The notes below the pieces were generated by a model. That model was not told the origin of the DNA and did no database searches. It saw only the letters and a list, made by a program, of their open reading frames with translations. 64,000 nt of DNA, taken from assembly GCA_934096715.1 (NCBI GenBank), contig CAKOMQ010000004.1:4317-68316 (forward strand), given 5' to 3'. A program made the translations under genes and the position numbers. This document shows positions 8,477 to 16,940 of the stretch, one piece after another. Each line of letters begins with the position of its first letter. Position 1 is the first letter of the stretch. The DNA comes from an uncultured Bacilli bacterium. GTDB lineage: Bacteria; Bacillota_I; Bacilli_A; RF39; UBA660.

Positions 8477-9385
8477 TTATTTCCTATTCTTTAGACCATT
8501 TAAATAACTTTTAATATCCATTTCTTTTTTACCAGCAGGTTTAATTATATCTATATATACATATCCATCTAGACATTCAATATATAATTCTTTATTATTG
8601 ATAACTACGTTCCCTACTCTAGTATTATCTTTTTTTATAAAATGTGCTTTCTTTATTTTTATTTCTTCATCATTTATTTTAGTATTAACAAGTGGCGCTG
8701 GTGAAAAAGCTTTTATTTTATTTATAATACTTTCTCCATTATTATTAAAATCTAGTTCTTCCATATCTCTTGTAATCATCGGAGCAAGTGTACTTAAAGA
8801 ATCATCTTGTTTAATTCTACTTATGTTGCCATTTATAATATTTTCAAGATTCTTTTCTAGAATAATACTTCCAAGTTTAGATAACTCTTCATGAACACTT
8901 CCATTATCATCAGTATCTTTAATAGTATAGGTAACTTTATCAATCATATCTCCTGTATCCATACCAACATCCATATACATTAAAGTAATACCTGTTTCTT
9001 TTTCTCCATTCATAATTGCCCATTCAATCGGAGCACTTCCCCTATACTTTGGTAGTAATGATGCATGAATATTTATACAACCATACTTAGGATAATCAAG
9101 TATTACACTTGGTAATATTTTTCCATAAGCACAAGTTATAATTAATTCTGGATCATACTTAAGAATATCTTCATACTCTTTTTTTAAGCTATCTGGAGTA
9201 AGTACATCAATTCCATACTCCAACGCTCTTTTCTTAATTGGAGATGGTGTTAATACTTTTTTTCTTCCTATATAAGCATCTTTTTTAGTTACAACTGCCA
9301 CCACATCACATAGTTTTACTACACTTTCAAATACATTTAAAGAAAATTCAGGTGTTCCCATAAATATTGTTCTAACTTTTTTCAT
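8477..9385 (-). CDS. fmt: Methionyl-tRNA formyltransferase
   Basis: 302 residues, close to the usual 310. Formylates initiator Met-tRNA with 10-formyltetrahydrofolate. FMGTPEFS opens the Rossmann-like fold. The catalytic block INIHASLLPKYRGSAPIEWA (about 103-122) holds the Asn, His and following loop, and MDVGMDTGDM completes the active site near 143. The C-terminal OB domain (about 205-300) binds tRNA and ends YLNGLKNRK. In Bacillota fmt often lies upstream of rlmN and the phosphatase-kinase genes; here small membrane genes separate them. Confidence 0.95.
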   Translation of the reverse strand: MKKVRTIFMGTPEFSLNVFESVVKLCDVVAVVTKKDAYIGRKKVLTPSPIKKRALEYGIDVLTPDSLKKEYEDILKYDPELIITCAYGKILPSVILDYPKYGCINIHASLLPKYRGSAPIEWAIMNGEKETGITLMYMDVGMDTGDMIDKVTYTIKDTDDNGSVHEELSKLGSIILEKNLENIINGNISRIKQDDSLSTLAPMITRDMEELDFNNNGESIINKIKAFSPAPLVNTKINDEEIKIKKAHFIKKDNTRVGNVVINNKELYIECLDGYVYIDIIKPAGKKEMDIKSYLNGLKNRK

Positions 9386-9408
9386 AATCTTTCTCCTTCA
9401 CTATTTAG

Positions 9409-9430
9409 TAAAAAAGCAACCTAAGTTGCT
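9409..9430 (-). terminator. Terminator of surface protein A gene
   Basis: On the minus strand AGCAAC and GTTGCT pair around a four-base loop, followed by a run of six or more T. It lies about 50 bases past the stop of the gene at 9483. Confidence 0.75.
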
Positions 9431-9440
9431 TAACACCGGA

Positions 9441-9467
9441 TGCAAAATCGACTGCGTCGATTTTGCA
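9441..9467. repeat. Perfect 12-bp inverted repeat just downstream of variable region A
   Basis: TGCAAAATCGAC (9441-9452) and GTCGATTTTGCA (9456-9467) are exact complements around TGC. It starts 16 bases past the stop of protein A, about 90 bases beyond the variable tract, and has no T-run, so it is not a normal terminator. Hairpins downstream of variable regions help target recognition in characterised diversity-generating retroelements; that role here is inference. Confidence 0.65.
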
Positions 9468-9482
9468 CTATTATCGAACGCC

Positions 9483-11030
9483 CTATTGGATCATGAACGG
9501 ATCGTCCAAAGAGCCTTCACCGCTTAAAAATGCTTGATTCGACGTAAGATAGAAGACTGGGCGCACCGCACCAGAAACATTCACGTAGTAGTTGGACACG
9601 TAACCATTGTCATTGACACCCCACGCATAGCGGTAGCCACTACCATTAACTCCAGTACGAGAAAGTGTCCATTCCCATGAATCCTTTGCAGTATCATTAT
9701 TACTTGGATGCATCCAGCCTGTTTTTAGTGTATCTTTGTTATCAACAGTACTTCCTGTTATTGCTAAAGCACTTGAACCTAATGATAATGTATAATCACT
9801 TACATACATTAAGCCTATTTTTGCACTTGGTGTTGTCCATTCGCCAACTGTACTTGTTTTCGTACTTCTATTCATTTCATGTAAATATATTTGGCCTGGT
9901 GTTAAACTGATGTAATAATTTGGTCCATTACTTCCATCGGATGTTTTTGTATTTACTGCACTCCATGTCCAATTTTCTATACGATTACTCCATTCTGTAT
10001 TTTGCAAGTAATCATATTTTGCACTTGTTAAGAAATAACTTCCGTTAAGTCTTTTATACATATCACTGTTTTCCCATGATATATCTGTATTATAGTCCGG
10101 ATGCCATGCATAGTAACCTATTTCATTACCTAATTGTTTATATTTAATTAGTTTAACATGGCTATCTCCATTTGCATCTGAGAATACTCCAAGCACTCTA
10201 TACATATATTTATCTTGATTTGCTGTACAAGTAGATTTATCTGTTGTACCAAAACATATAAAGTTATTTGGATTTGTACTAGTTCCTACTGCCCCACTTC
10301 CTGTATATCTATAGCCATCGCCTTCTAGTCCACTTTGCCATAATTTTCCACTTGCTATTAATTTATCTGCTAGTGGTGTTGAGTCAGCATGTAATTTACA
10401 AGAAAATGCTTTTTTATCTCCACTTGTATATGGTTCTATTTTTATTGTGTATGAATTACCTACTAATTTATCTTGAGTAGTTGCTGTATTTGTTATACTA
10501 CTTGTTAGTGGTATTGATACACTATTTCCTTTTGTTAAGTTTTTAATTTCTCCACTTACTATAATGCCTGTAGTTCCAGCAGTTGTAAGTTCCTTAAGAG
10601 TCATAGTCTTATCTCCTACTACTACTTTTACATCATTATCTGAGTTATCAGTGATTGGAGTTGTTACAGTTGCTGTTACTTTATAATTATAAGTACAGTC
10701 TAGTGCTTCATCTCCTTCTGGTAAACTTGCTGTTGCTAATATGTAATTTGGATTAGTAGTTAGTGCTAGTCCATTTTCATTTTCATTAGCATAATAAGTC
10801 TTTCCTGCATTTGCTTGACTCATTAAGTTTGCATCTAAATTTAAATATAACTTAGATGTTTTAATTTGCATTGTTGGATTTCCTAAGTTGTTGGCTTTAC
10901 CTGTTACCTTAGCACCTGTTTGATCATTACTTGCATTAATACTAAAGTACGCATATGTTCCACCTATTAATAGTAATAGAGCAAAAGTGAATGCTACAAC
11001 TATAAGTTGCTTTTTGTTCATATTTTTCAT
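9483..11030 (-). CDS. Surface protein A: TasA/SipW-type signal peptide and lectin-like C-terminal domain with variable region
   Basis: 515 residues. A SipW-like signal (KKQLIVVAFTFALLLL then GGTYAYF) occupies 4-30. A beta-rich extracellular region (about 40-215) is nearly identical to protein B. From about 225 the sequence LWQSGLEGDGYRYTGSGA starts a C-terminal domain shared with the genes at 12576, 42548 and 63113 and ending VRPVFYLTSNQ. This looks like the C-type-lectin/formylglycine-generating fold used as a DGR target, which is inference. The segment near 458-492 is the variable tract. A consensus promoter lies at 11055-11083. Its 3' end is about 50% G+C against about 30% for genes around it. 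Confidence 0.85.
   Translation of the reverse strand: MKNMNKKQLIVVAFTFALLLLIGGTYAYFSINASNDQTGAKVTGKANNLGNPTMQIKTSKLYLNLDANLMSQANAGKTYYANENENGLALTTNPNYILATASLPEGDEALDCTYNYKVTATVTTPITDNSDNDVKVVVGDKTMTLKELTTAGTTGIIVSGEIKNLTKGNSVSIPLTSSITNTATTQDKLVGNSYTIKIEPYTSGDKKAFSCKLHADSTPLADKLIASGKLWQSGLEGDGYRYTGSGAVGTSTNPNNFICFGTTDKSTCTANQDKYMYRVLGVFSDANGDSHVKLIKYKQLGNEIGYYAWHPDYNTDISWENSDMYKRLNGSYFLTSAKYDYLQNTEWSNRIENWTWSAVNTKTSDGSNGPNYYISLTPGQIYLHEMNRSTKTSTVGEWTTPSAKIGLMYVSDYTLSLGSSALAITGSTVDNKDTLKTGWMHPSNNDTAKDSWEWTLSRTGVNGSGYRYAWGVNDNGYVSNYYVNVSGAVRPVFYLTSNQAFLSGEGSLDDPFMIQ
9560..9660 (-). other. Candidate DGR variable region A
   Basis: Encodes the stretch between SR and RPVFYL near the C terminus of protein A. 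Compared codon by codon with 42630-42724 and 63190-63283, the 19 codons between GCG TGG and CGC CCA align without gaps. Differences fall at first and second positions of codons ending in C or T, as expected if template AAC and AAT codons were rewritten at A. G+C is about 50%. Confidence 0.6.
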
Positions 11031-11054
11031 TATTTACCTACTCTTTCTAGATTA

Positions 11055-11083
11055 ATTTTATAATATTTTTAAACTGTTTTCAA
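11055..11083 (-). promoter_or_regulatory. Promoter of surface protein A
   Basis: On the minus strand TTGAAA (complement of 11078-11083) and TAAAAT (complement of 11055-11060) are 17 bases apart, about 25 bases before the ATG. This is a good vegetative promoter. Confidence 0.65.
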
Positions 11084-11145
11084 GTTAAACATTGGTGAAA
11101 TATGTAATTTAGGATTTTATCCCATAAATACGGCAAATTTTAGAT

Positions 11146-11226
11146 GTTTATCACAAAATTCCGACCATTTTCAAGTAATTTTACACATTTTTCCGACTAT
11201 TTTTAACTATTTTTACACATTTTTCC
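11146..11226. repeat. 32-bp tandem repeats upstream of surface protein A
   Basis: Two units, 11161-11192 and 11193-11224, each start CCGAC(C/T)ATTTT and end TTTTACACATTTTT. A degenerate third unit end lies at 11146-11160 (TTTATCACAAAATT). They lie 65-150 bases upstream of the promoter and could be regulator-binding sites. The stretch 11031-11256 holds nothing else seen. Confidence 0.6.
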
Positions 11227-11256
11227 AGAAATGTTATTAAAAAAAGAAATATATTT

Positions 11257-11781
11257 CTATACTTCTTTGTTCTTTAATAAATATAATGATATTGGTTCCA
11301 TTAATTCTAATATACCATGGATATAGAAGAAGAAACCTACTACTAGCATTTGTTCATTTGGTTCATTTAAGTTAATTGCACATATTATACCAGTAGATAT
11401 AAATAATATCATTGTTATAAATTTAATTAACCACTCTTTACTTTTTCTATCATGATAGTAATCACTTTTTTTAAGTTTAATAAGACTCATTACTATTACC
11501 CATAACATGATTAATAATGCTAAGTGAAATGGTTTTTCTAAATCTAGTATGTAGACTAATACAAGTCCTAGAATACAAGCAATAAATGTAAATAATCCGT
11601 CGTAGTCTTTAGTCTTATATACTAAGATAAATTTATATAAACTAATAAATCCAAATATACTAAACATAAGTATAAATACTAGTTCAATATCATTATTATC
11701 AAATAATGGTAACGCTAAAACTATTATTCCGAATAATACAAGGACAATTGAGTTTATAAGTTCGATAGTTCTTTTTTTCAT
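11257..11781 (-). CDS. DUF308 family membrane protein
   Basis: 174 residues with six hydrophobic segments arranged in pairs, the HdeD/DUF308 pattern. The family is integral to the membrane and poorly understood (HdeD of E. coli is linked to acid resistance). The site AGGAAG lies nine bases before ATG. It follows uppS on the same strand with a 38-base gap. A second DUF308 protein is encoded at 45137-45793. Confidence 0.7.
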   Translation of the reverse strand: MKKRTIELINSIVLVLFGIIVLALPLFDNNDIELVFILMFSIFGFISLYKFILVYKTKDYDGLFTFIACILGLVLVYILDLEKPFHLALLIMLWVIVMSLIKLKKSDYYHDRKSKEWLIKFITMILFISTGIICAINLNEPNEQMLVVGFFFYIHGILELMEPISLYLLKNKEV

Positions 11782-11819
11782 ATATCTTCACTTCCTACTT
11801 AAATTATATTTTATTTTAA

Positions 11820-12515
11820 TTATTTTTTCAAGTTATTAATAGCACCATAACGACGGTCTTTATTATTAAAATAATCTATTGCATCATCTAATTCTTTACT
11901 ATTAAAATCTGGAAAATAAGTATTACTAAAATATAATTCAGCATAAGATGCTTGGTATAACATAAAGTTGGATAGTCTAACTTCTCCACCTGTCCTTATA
12001 AGTAAGTCTATTGGTGGTAAATTATTATATAAATATTTATAGAAATTCTCTCTAGTTAGATTTTCTTTATTAGATATACTTGCATATTTTAAACATGCAT
12101 CTACTATTTCTTCTTGTCCACCATAATTTAGACATATATTAAATATTCCATTTTTATTATCTTTAGTTTTAACTGTAATATTATTAATAGCGTCTAAAAC
12201 GTCACTTCTTAAGTTTTCTTTTCTACCACTTATAACTACTTTAATACCTTTTTTTATTATTTTATTTAATTTCTTATTAAAGTAGTTAACAAGTAGATTC
12301 ATTAAATTATCTACTTCTTCTTGATCTCTTTTAAAGTTATCAGTACTAAAAGCATAAACACTTAATACTTTTATCCCTTTATCAAAAGCGTATAAAGATA
12401 TATCTTCTAAAGTTTTAGCTCCTGCTTTATGTCCTTCACTTCTTTTTTTATTTCTTTCTGTTGCCCATCTACCATTACCATCCATGATAATAGCAACATG
12501 ATTAGGTATATTCAT
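11820..12515 (-). CDS. uppS: Undecaprenyl diphosphate synthase (cis-prenyltransferase)
   Basis: 231 residues, slightly short for the family (about 240-250). Makes the C55 lipid carrier for wall and teichoic polymers from farnesyl and isopentenyl diphosphates. Catalytic IIMDGNGRWATERN (residues 9-22), the GHKAGAKT block, YAFSTDNFKR, LIRTGGEVRLSNFMLYQASY and the ELYF segment are present. AAGGAATGAAT precedes the ATG. The lipid made here would serve the LCP ligase encoded at 16939. Confidence 0.95.
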   Translation of the reverse strand: MNIPNHVAIIMDGNGRWATERNKKRSEGHKAGAKTLEDISLYAFDKGIKVLSVYAFSTDNFKRDQEEVDNLMNLLVNYFNKKLNKIIKKGIKVVISGRKENLRSDVLDAINNITVKTKDNKNGIFNICLNYGGQEEIVDACLKYASISNKENLTRENFYKYLYNNLPPIDLLIRTGGEVRLSNFMLYQASYAELYFSNTYFPDFNSKELDDAIDYFNNKDRRYGAINNLKK

Positions 12516-12575
12516 ATATTCATTCCTTCCAAGTAATAAGTATACATTAAATTATATGGTTAGTGCAACTAAATA

Positions 12576-14093
12576 TTATGGAGTAATCATATATGGATCA
12601 GTAAGTGTACCTGTACCAGTTTTTCTTGTTACTTTACTGTCTAAATAGAATACTGGTCTTATTCCGTAGTCTGTTGTAACATTTGTATTAGTGATATAAC
12701 CATTTGGATTAATAGTCCAGCTATAATTTGTTGTTGCACTAGATGTTCCTAAACCATAAGATGCTGTAGTATGTTCTGTATTATAGTTACCTGTAGTGTT
12801 TCCATATTTATTATTACCTAGGAATAACCAACTAGTTTTTAATGTACTTTGATTAGAATAAGTCCCAGTAGTCATACTCTTAGCTGTATCTCCTAGTGAT
12901 AATACGTAATCACTAACATTCATAGCAACTATTTTTAATGTGTTATCATGCCATTGTCCAGTTGTTGTTGTTTTTCCAGTTCTATTCATTTCATGTAAAT
13001 ATATTTGACTTGGAGATAAACTATTATAGTAATTAGGACCACCTTCAAGCGTTAAAGTAACTACATCTCTTTTGCCTTCTTCACTTATGGCTGCTAACCA
13101 CGCACTAGATTCTCCGAGATAATCGTATGTTTGATTACCAATAAATAAATTTGGCATAGATGTTGCACTAGGAGAATTCCCATTTAGTCTATTAGATAAT
13201 ACATTTGGACCGAAAGATAGAATTCCTTGACCAAATCTAGTACCTGCTGTAAATGCAGCGTTTGATGATAAACTAGTTAGTTTTATAAGTTTAGTATAGT
13301 TATCAAATACGCCAATAATTCGATACATATATTTATCAGGATTACTTTTACATGTTTCTTGATCTATTGTACCAAAACAGACAAAGTTAGATGGAGTTGT
13401 ACTTGTATTGTAGGCTCCTGTTCCAACAAAACGATAGCCATCACCTTCTAGTCCACTTTGCCACATATTACCATTCTTGATTAAATAATCTGATAAAGGA
13501 ATTTCTTTTTCGGTATCTTCTTCAGGTATATCTGGATCAATATACTTACCAGTATTAAGATTATTTTTACCATAGTAATTTATAATAAAATCATTATAAG
13601 TATAGTTATTATCTTTACTTTCTTTCTCTTTTTCATAAACAGGAATAACTATTTTTAAATACGTATTACCTTTATTATTATTATCTCCTAGTTTAATAGA
13701 TATATTTTCTACATCTACTTCTAAGTCTTCGCTTAATCCCCAGATAGCGTTCTTTCCATAAGCATCATTATAAACTATTTCATATAAATCATTTTCTTCT
13801 TTATTAACAAGAATAATAGATTTACCTACTAAAGTATTTATCGTAATCATTGTTTTATCATCACTTAATATAACTGGTATTGGTTCTTCATCGTTGTAAG
13901 CTAGACCAAAGTGAATTAAATTCTCTTGTACATTATCAACAAGAAGGTCTCTCATAACATTGTCATCATAGTTTTTATCCATTTCATTAAAAGCTAAATT
14001 ATTTACTAAGGTATGCAAAAAAATTAATATTACAGATAATAATACTATACTTACTATAAGTTCTATTAATGTCATCCCTTTATTATTTTTCAT
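12576..14093 (-). CDS. Modular type IV pilin-like protein with lectin-like C-terminal domain
   Basis: 505 residues from ATG 14093; an ATG six codons earlier is possible but would spoil the short basic leader. Leader MKNNKG is followed by MTLIELIVSIVLLSVILIF, a class III (prepilin peptidase) signal and helix. A pilin-like globular part runs to about 200. The rest (LWQSGLEGDGYRFVGTGA to GIRPVFYLDS) is homologous to the C-terminal domain of proteins A, B and C. Its codons at the matching variable segment are A+T-rich (about 31% G+C) and show no NNY bias, so it looks undiversified. Modular pilins with adhesive tips are known, for example PilB and PilC of Streptococcus sanguinis. Confidence 0.8.
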   Translation of the reverse strand: MKNNKGMTLIELIVSIVLLSVILIFLHTLVNNLAFNEMDKNYDDNVMRDLLVDNVQENLIHFGLAYNDEEPIPVILSDDKTMITINTLVGKSIILVNKEENDLYEIVYNDAYGKNAIWGLSEDLEVDVENISIKLGDNNNKGNTYLKIVIPVYEKEKESKDNNYTYNDFIINYYGKNNLNTGKYIDPDIPEEDTEKEIPLSDYLIKNGNMWQSGLEGDGYRFVGTGAYNTSTTPSNFVCFGTIDQETCKSNPDKYMYRIIGVFDNYTKLIKLTSLSSNAAFTAGTRFGQGILSFGPNVLSNRLNGNSPSATSMPNLFIGNQTYDYLGESSAWLAAISEEGKRDVVTLTLEGGPNYYNSLSPSQIYLHEMNRTGKTTTTGQWHDNTLKIVAMNVSDYVLSLGDTAKSMTTGTYSNQSTLKTSWLFLGNNKYGNTTGNYNTEHTTASYGLGTSSATTNYSWTINPNGYITNTNVTTDYGIRPVFYLDSKVTRKTGTGTLTDPYMITP

Positions 14094-14171
14094 ATAATTA
14101 TATTCTATCATTATTTTTTCTATTAGACAATCTTAATATATTTTGTTATTATATATATAAGGATAAAGAAT

Positions 14172-14717
14172 ATGAAGAATAAAAATGGATTTGTATCAAT
14201 GACAACTATTTTAACATTAGTATTAACTGTAAGTAGTCTTCTCTTACTTAATTTAACTGTGCTTATAGATGAAAAAGCGCTTACTAATAAAATAAAAGAT
14301 AATTCTAGAAATAATATTAAGTCTTCTGATGAGCCTTATTGTTATTGGTCTGATGAAACTACATTAGTTATACCTTATGAAAGTAAAGATAAAAAAGCTA
14401 GTGGTACTGTTTCTTTAAATTGTTATCATCCTAATACGATATCATTAAAGAATGACTTAACACTTGAAGGATTAGCTAATAAAGAATTATATAAGTCTTC
14501 TAGTGATTATTTATCAATAGATGAAATAAATCCTAGCGAGTTATCTGGTGGTTATGGATATAAAATTATATTCTCTATTAGTAGTACTAAATTAACTAGT
14601 GATGATAATTATTACACAATTACTTTAAACGAAGGTTTATTTTGTTATAACAATATTTGTAATGAAGAAGTTGTTAGTAACAAGATAAAAGTGGCGAAGG
14701 AGTATAATCATGAATAA
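14172..14717 (+). CDS. Type IV pilin-like minor subunit
   Basis: 181 residues. Leader MKNKNG then FVSMTTILTLVLTVSSLLLL, a class III-like signal with a weaker motif because there is no Glu at position 5 of the mature helix. The rest is a soluble extracellular part with four Cys (YCYW, NCYH, FCYNNIC) that could form disulphides. AAGGA lies eight bases before ATG. It is divergent from the lectin pilin and overlaps the VWA pilin by eight bases. Probably a minor or priming subunit. Confidence 0.65.
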   Translation: MKNKNGFVSMTTILTLVLTVSSLLLLNLTVLIDEKALTNKIKDNSRNNIKSSDEPYCYWSDETTLVIPYESKDKKASGTVSLNCYHPNTISLKNDLTLEGLANKELYKSSSDYLSIDEINPSELSGGYGYKIIFSISSTKLTSDDNYYTITLNEGLFCYNNICNEEVVSNKIKVAKEYNHE

Positions 14718-16323
14718 TAAGGGATTTACATTAATCGAGTTAATTGCTGTTCTTGCAATAATGGGAATACTTTTTACTATAGGTATTGCGACTTTTAATT
14801 TTAAGGGTAATACAGAAGAAGATACTAAGAAAGCTAATATAAATACTGTTGAAAAAGCAATAAATGTTTATTATAAAATATTATCTCAAAAAGGAAAATT
14901 AAATTATTCTAAAGATAGCGAAGAAACAGCGTTTTGTGTATCTTATGAAAATCTTGTAAAGAATGGATATTTAGTGGAAAGTAAAATACCTACTGATGAA
15001 AATGGCAATAAATATAAGTATGCTACTGTTACTATTAAGAATAATCAATTAGCATATGTTAATACAAATCTTACAGAATCTTGTAAAAAAGAAAAAACTA
15101 ATATAACACCTATTAAAAATAAAAGTGGTAATCAAGGAGAAAATCAAGATGATACTGAAACAGTAAACTCTTATGAATTTAATAGTACTATAAATCAAAC
15201 AAGTGAGAATACTTATAAAGTTGATTCTAAATTTAGAATGACTATTAGTCAAAATATTGATATAACTGAGTATAGACCTATTTATACATTTATTGTTCTT
15301 GATAGGTCTGGATCTATGGGTGGATCTCCTATAGCAAATGCAGTTGCATCCATTAAAAATCTTACTACTGATTTATATAATGAAAATATGAAAGATGCTC
15401 CCAATCCAGATAAACCAAATAATAAACCTATTTATTGTACGAGCGTAGTTAAATTTGGTGATTCATCATATGTAGAAACTCCATTTACTCACAATATTAT
15501 TTCTCCAGGAACTAGTGCTCCTGACGGAACAATTTATTATATGCCAATGCAATTAATAAATAATACTCTTTTATCAAATATGAGTGCTTATATAGCTGGT
15601 GACTCGGATGTTTGCAAAAATGCTTTAAATAATAATCCGTTATACTTTATCTTATTTTTAAGTGATGGTGGTCCATTTGATGGATATGGTGAAAGTGGCG
15701 ACGGTACAACTTTAAAATATAATACTGAGCAATTGAAGGCAAAAGGTGTTTATATTTTTACAATCAGTTATGGTTATGGAAATAATTCACATCTTAAATG
15801 TATGGCATCTAAAGTTCTTGGTGAAAACGAAACATACACTGATGCAGATTATAAACTATGTAATACATATTCAGATGCATCTAAATTAATTGGATATAAC
15901 GCAACTGGTACTGGTACAAAAGTATTCTATTTTGAATCTAGTCAACAACAATCTTCTCTCTCTGAAATATTTAAAACTTTTAGTACTGTAGCTAGAAAAG
16001 AATCTCAAAAAACTGAATATGATAAAATTAATATAACATTTACTATTAATAATAAGTATTTTAAATTAGATAATAATAGCAAAGAATTTAAAAGTTCTAT
16101 GAATATAGATTCTATGGAAACTAAATTTTTAACAAGTAAAAATGATTTTAATATAACATTAATTAATGATAACTTTGAAGGAACAGAAATAAAACTATTT
16201 AAAAGTATTAAACTTGAATTTATAGATTATGATGGTAAAGTGGATAATAAAACTGTTGAAGTACCAGAAAACCAACTACCTAAAGTTAATGTATATAAGT
16301 ATAAAGACACCTTAATCAACTAG
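14710..16323 (+). CDS. Modular type IV pilin with von Willebrand factor A domain
   Basis: 537 residues. MNNKG then FTLIELIAVLAIMGILFTIG is a textbook prepilin leader and helix with Glu5. A pilin head (30-125) and a linker rich in N, T and Q lead to a VWA domain (about 195-430). The metal site DxSxS is DRSGSMGGS near 199, and LFLSDGGPFDG carries the third motif. Such domains bind proteins through a metal ion. S. sanguinis PilB has the same build and acts as a pilus-tip adhesin. AAGGAGT lies upstream of the ATG, inside the previous gene. Confidence 0.85.
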   Translation: MNNKGFTLIELIAVLAIMGILFTIGIATFNFKGNTEEDTKKANINTVEKAINVYYKILSQKGKLNYSKDSEETAFCVSYENLVKNGYLVESKIPTDENGNKYKYATVTIKNNQLAYVNTNLTESCKKEKTNITPIKNKSGNQGENQDDTETVNSYEFNSTINQTSENTYKVDSKFRMTISQNIDITEYRPIYTFIVLDRSGSMGGSPIANAVASIKNLTTDLYNENMKDAPNPDKPNNKPIYCTSVVKFGDSSYVETPFTHNIISPGTSAPDGTIYYMPMQLINNTLLSNMSAYIAGDSDVCKNALNNNPLYFILFLSDGGPFDGYGESGDGTTLKYNTEQLKAKGVYIFTISYGYGNNSHLKCMASKVLGENETYTDADYKLCNTYSDASKLIGYNATGTGTKVFYFESSQQQSSLSEIFKTFSTVARKESQKTEYDKINITFTINNKYFKLDNNSKEFKSSMNIDSMETKFLTSKNDFNITLINDNFEGTEIKLFKSIKLEFIDYDGKVDNKTVEVPENQLPKVNVYKYKDTLIN

Positions 16324-16331
16324 GTGTCTTT
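16303..16331. terminator. Bidirectional terminator between convergent pilin genes
   Basis: AAAGACACC (16303-16311) and GGTGTCTTT (16323-16331) pair around an 11-base loop, with T-runs on both sides. It contains the stops of both flanking genes. Confidence 0.75.
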
Positions 16332-16897
16332 TATAATTCAAGATATACATATTCATAATGACACATATCAGCATTATTTTTACATATACTTTCTTGATCA
16401 TCTACTAAAAATTCAAATAGAAGTATGGGCTTATCGGATTCTATTTTATTTATGTATTTAATACCAGATAAATTTAAATATATATAATTACATTTAGAAT
16501 TATTAAAATCTGTTAAACAATTTTCTTTATATTTAGATATATCACCTATTAAATAGATATTATTTATATCTAAGTTATTTTGATTAATTAGATAATCTTC
16601 TTTATAACTTATATCTACGTTACTGGAATTCACTCCTATATTAGTTATAAGTTTATTATCATTTACTAAGGTACTTAACTTATCAAAATTATCTATATAA
16701 TCTTCCATTACCCTTTTCATATAAAAAGATTTATATAAACTACTTACATTATCTTCTCTTTTTTGTTCCTTAGCTTTATTATATAGTTTAAAATACATGT
16801 TAAAAAGTAATAGTAATGAAGTCATTAATATTATTATAGCAATTATTGTTTCAATAAATATAAATCCATTTTTTTCTCTACTCTTTATCATAATCAA
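16331..16897 (-). CDS. Type IV pilin-like minor subunit
   Basis: 188 residues; ATGs at the first and third codons both fit. Leader ends REKNG, then FIFIETIIAIIILMTSLLLLF with Glu5, a class III signal. The extracellular part is short with Cys pairs near the C terminus (NCLTDFNNSKCNYIY and CKNNADMCHYEY). It is convergent with the VWA pilin. No assembly ATPase, platform protein or prepilin peptidase lies in the window, so the secretion machine is encoded elsewhere. Confidence 0.65.
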   Translation of the reverse strand: MIMIKSREKNGFIFIETIIAIIILMTSLLLLFNMYFKLYNKAKEQKREDNVSSLYKSFYMKRVMEDYIDNFDKLSTLVNDNKLITNIGVNSSNVDISYKEDYLINQNNLDINNIYLIGDISKYKENCLTDFNNSKCNYIYLNLSGIKYINKIESDKPILLFEFLVDDQESICKNNADMCHYEYVYLEL

Positions 16898-16918
16898 ATT
16901 ATATCATTATTTAAAAAA

Positions 16919-16940
16919 GAAAAAAAGTGCTTATGCACTT
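16919..16940 (-). terminator. Terminator of the LCP-LtaS operon
   Basis: On the minus strand AGTGC and GCACT pair around ATAA, followed by six or more T. It overlaps the LCP stop codon. Confidence 0.7.

Noticed and set aside
9441..9467. Hairpin after protein A as its terminator
   Set aside because: No T-run follows on either strand, and a proper terminator lies 10 bases further on.
9665..9910. Plus-strand frames inside protein A, and similar ones inside B and C, as genes
   Set aside because: They are antisense shadows of conserved minus-strand coding sequence with no start signals.
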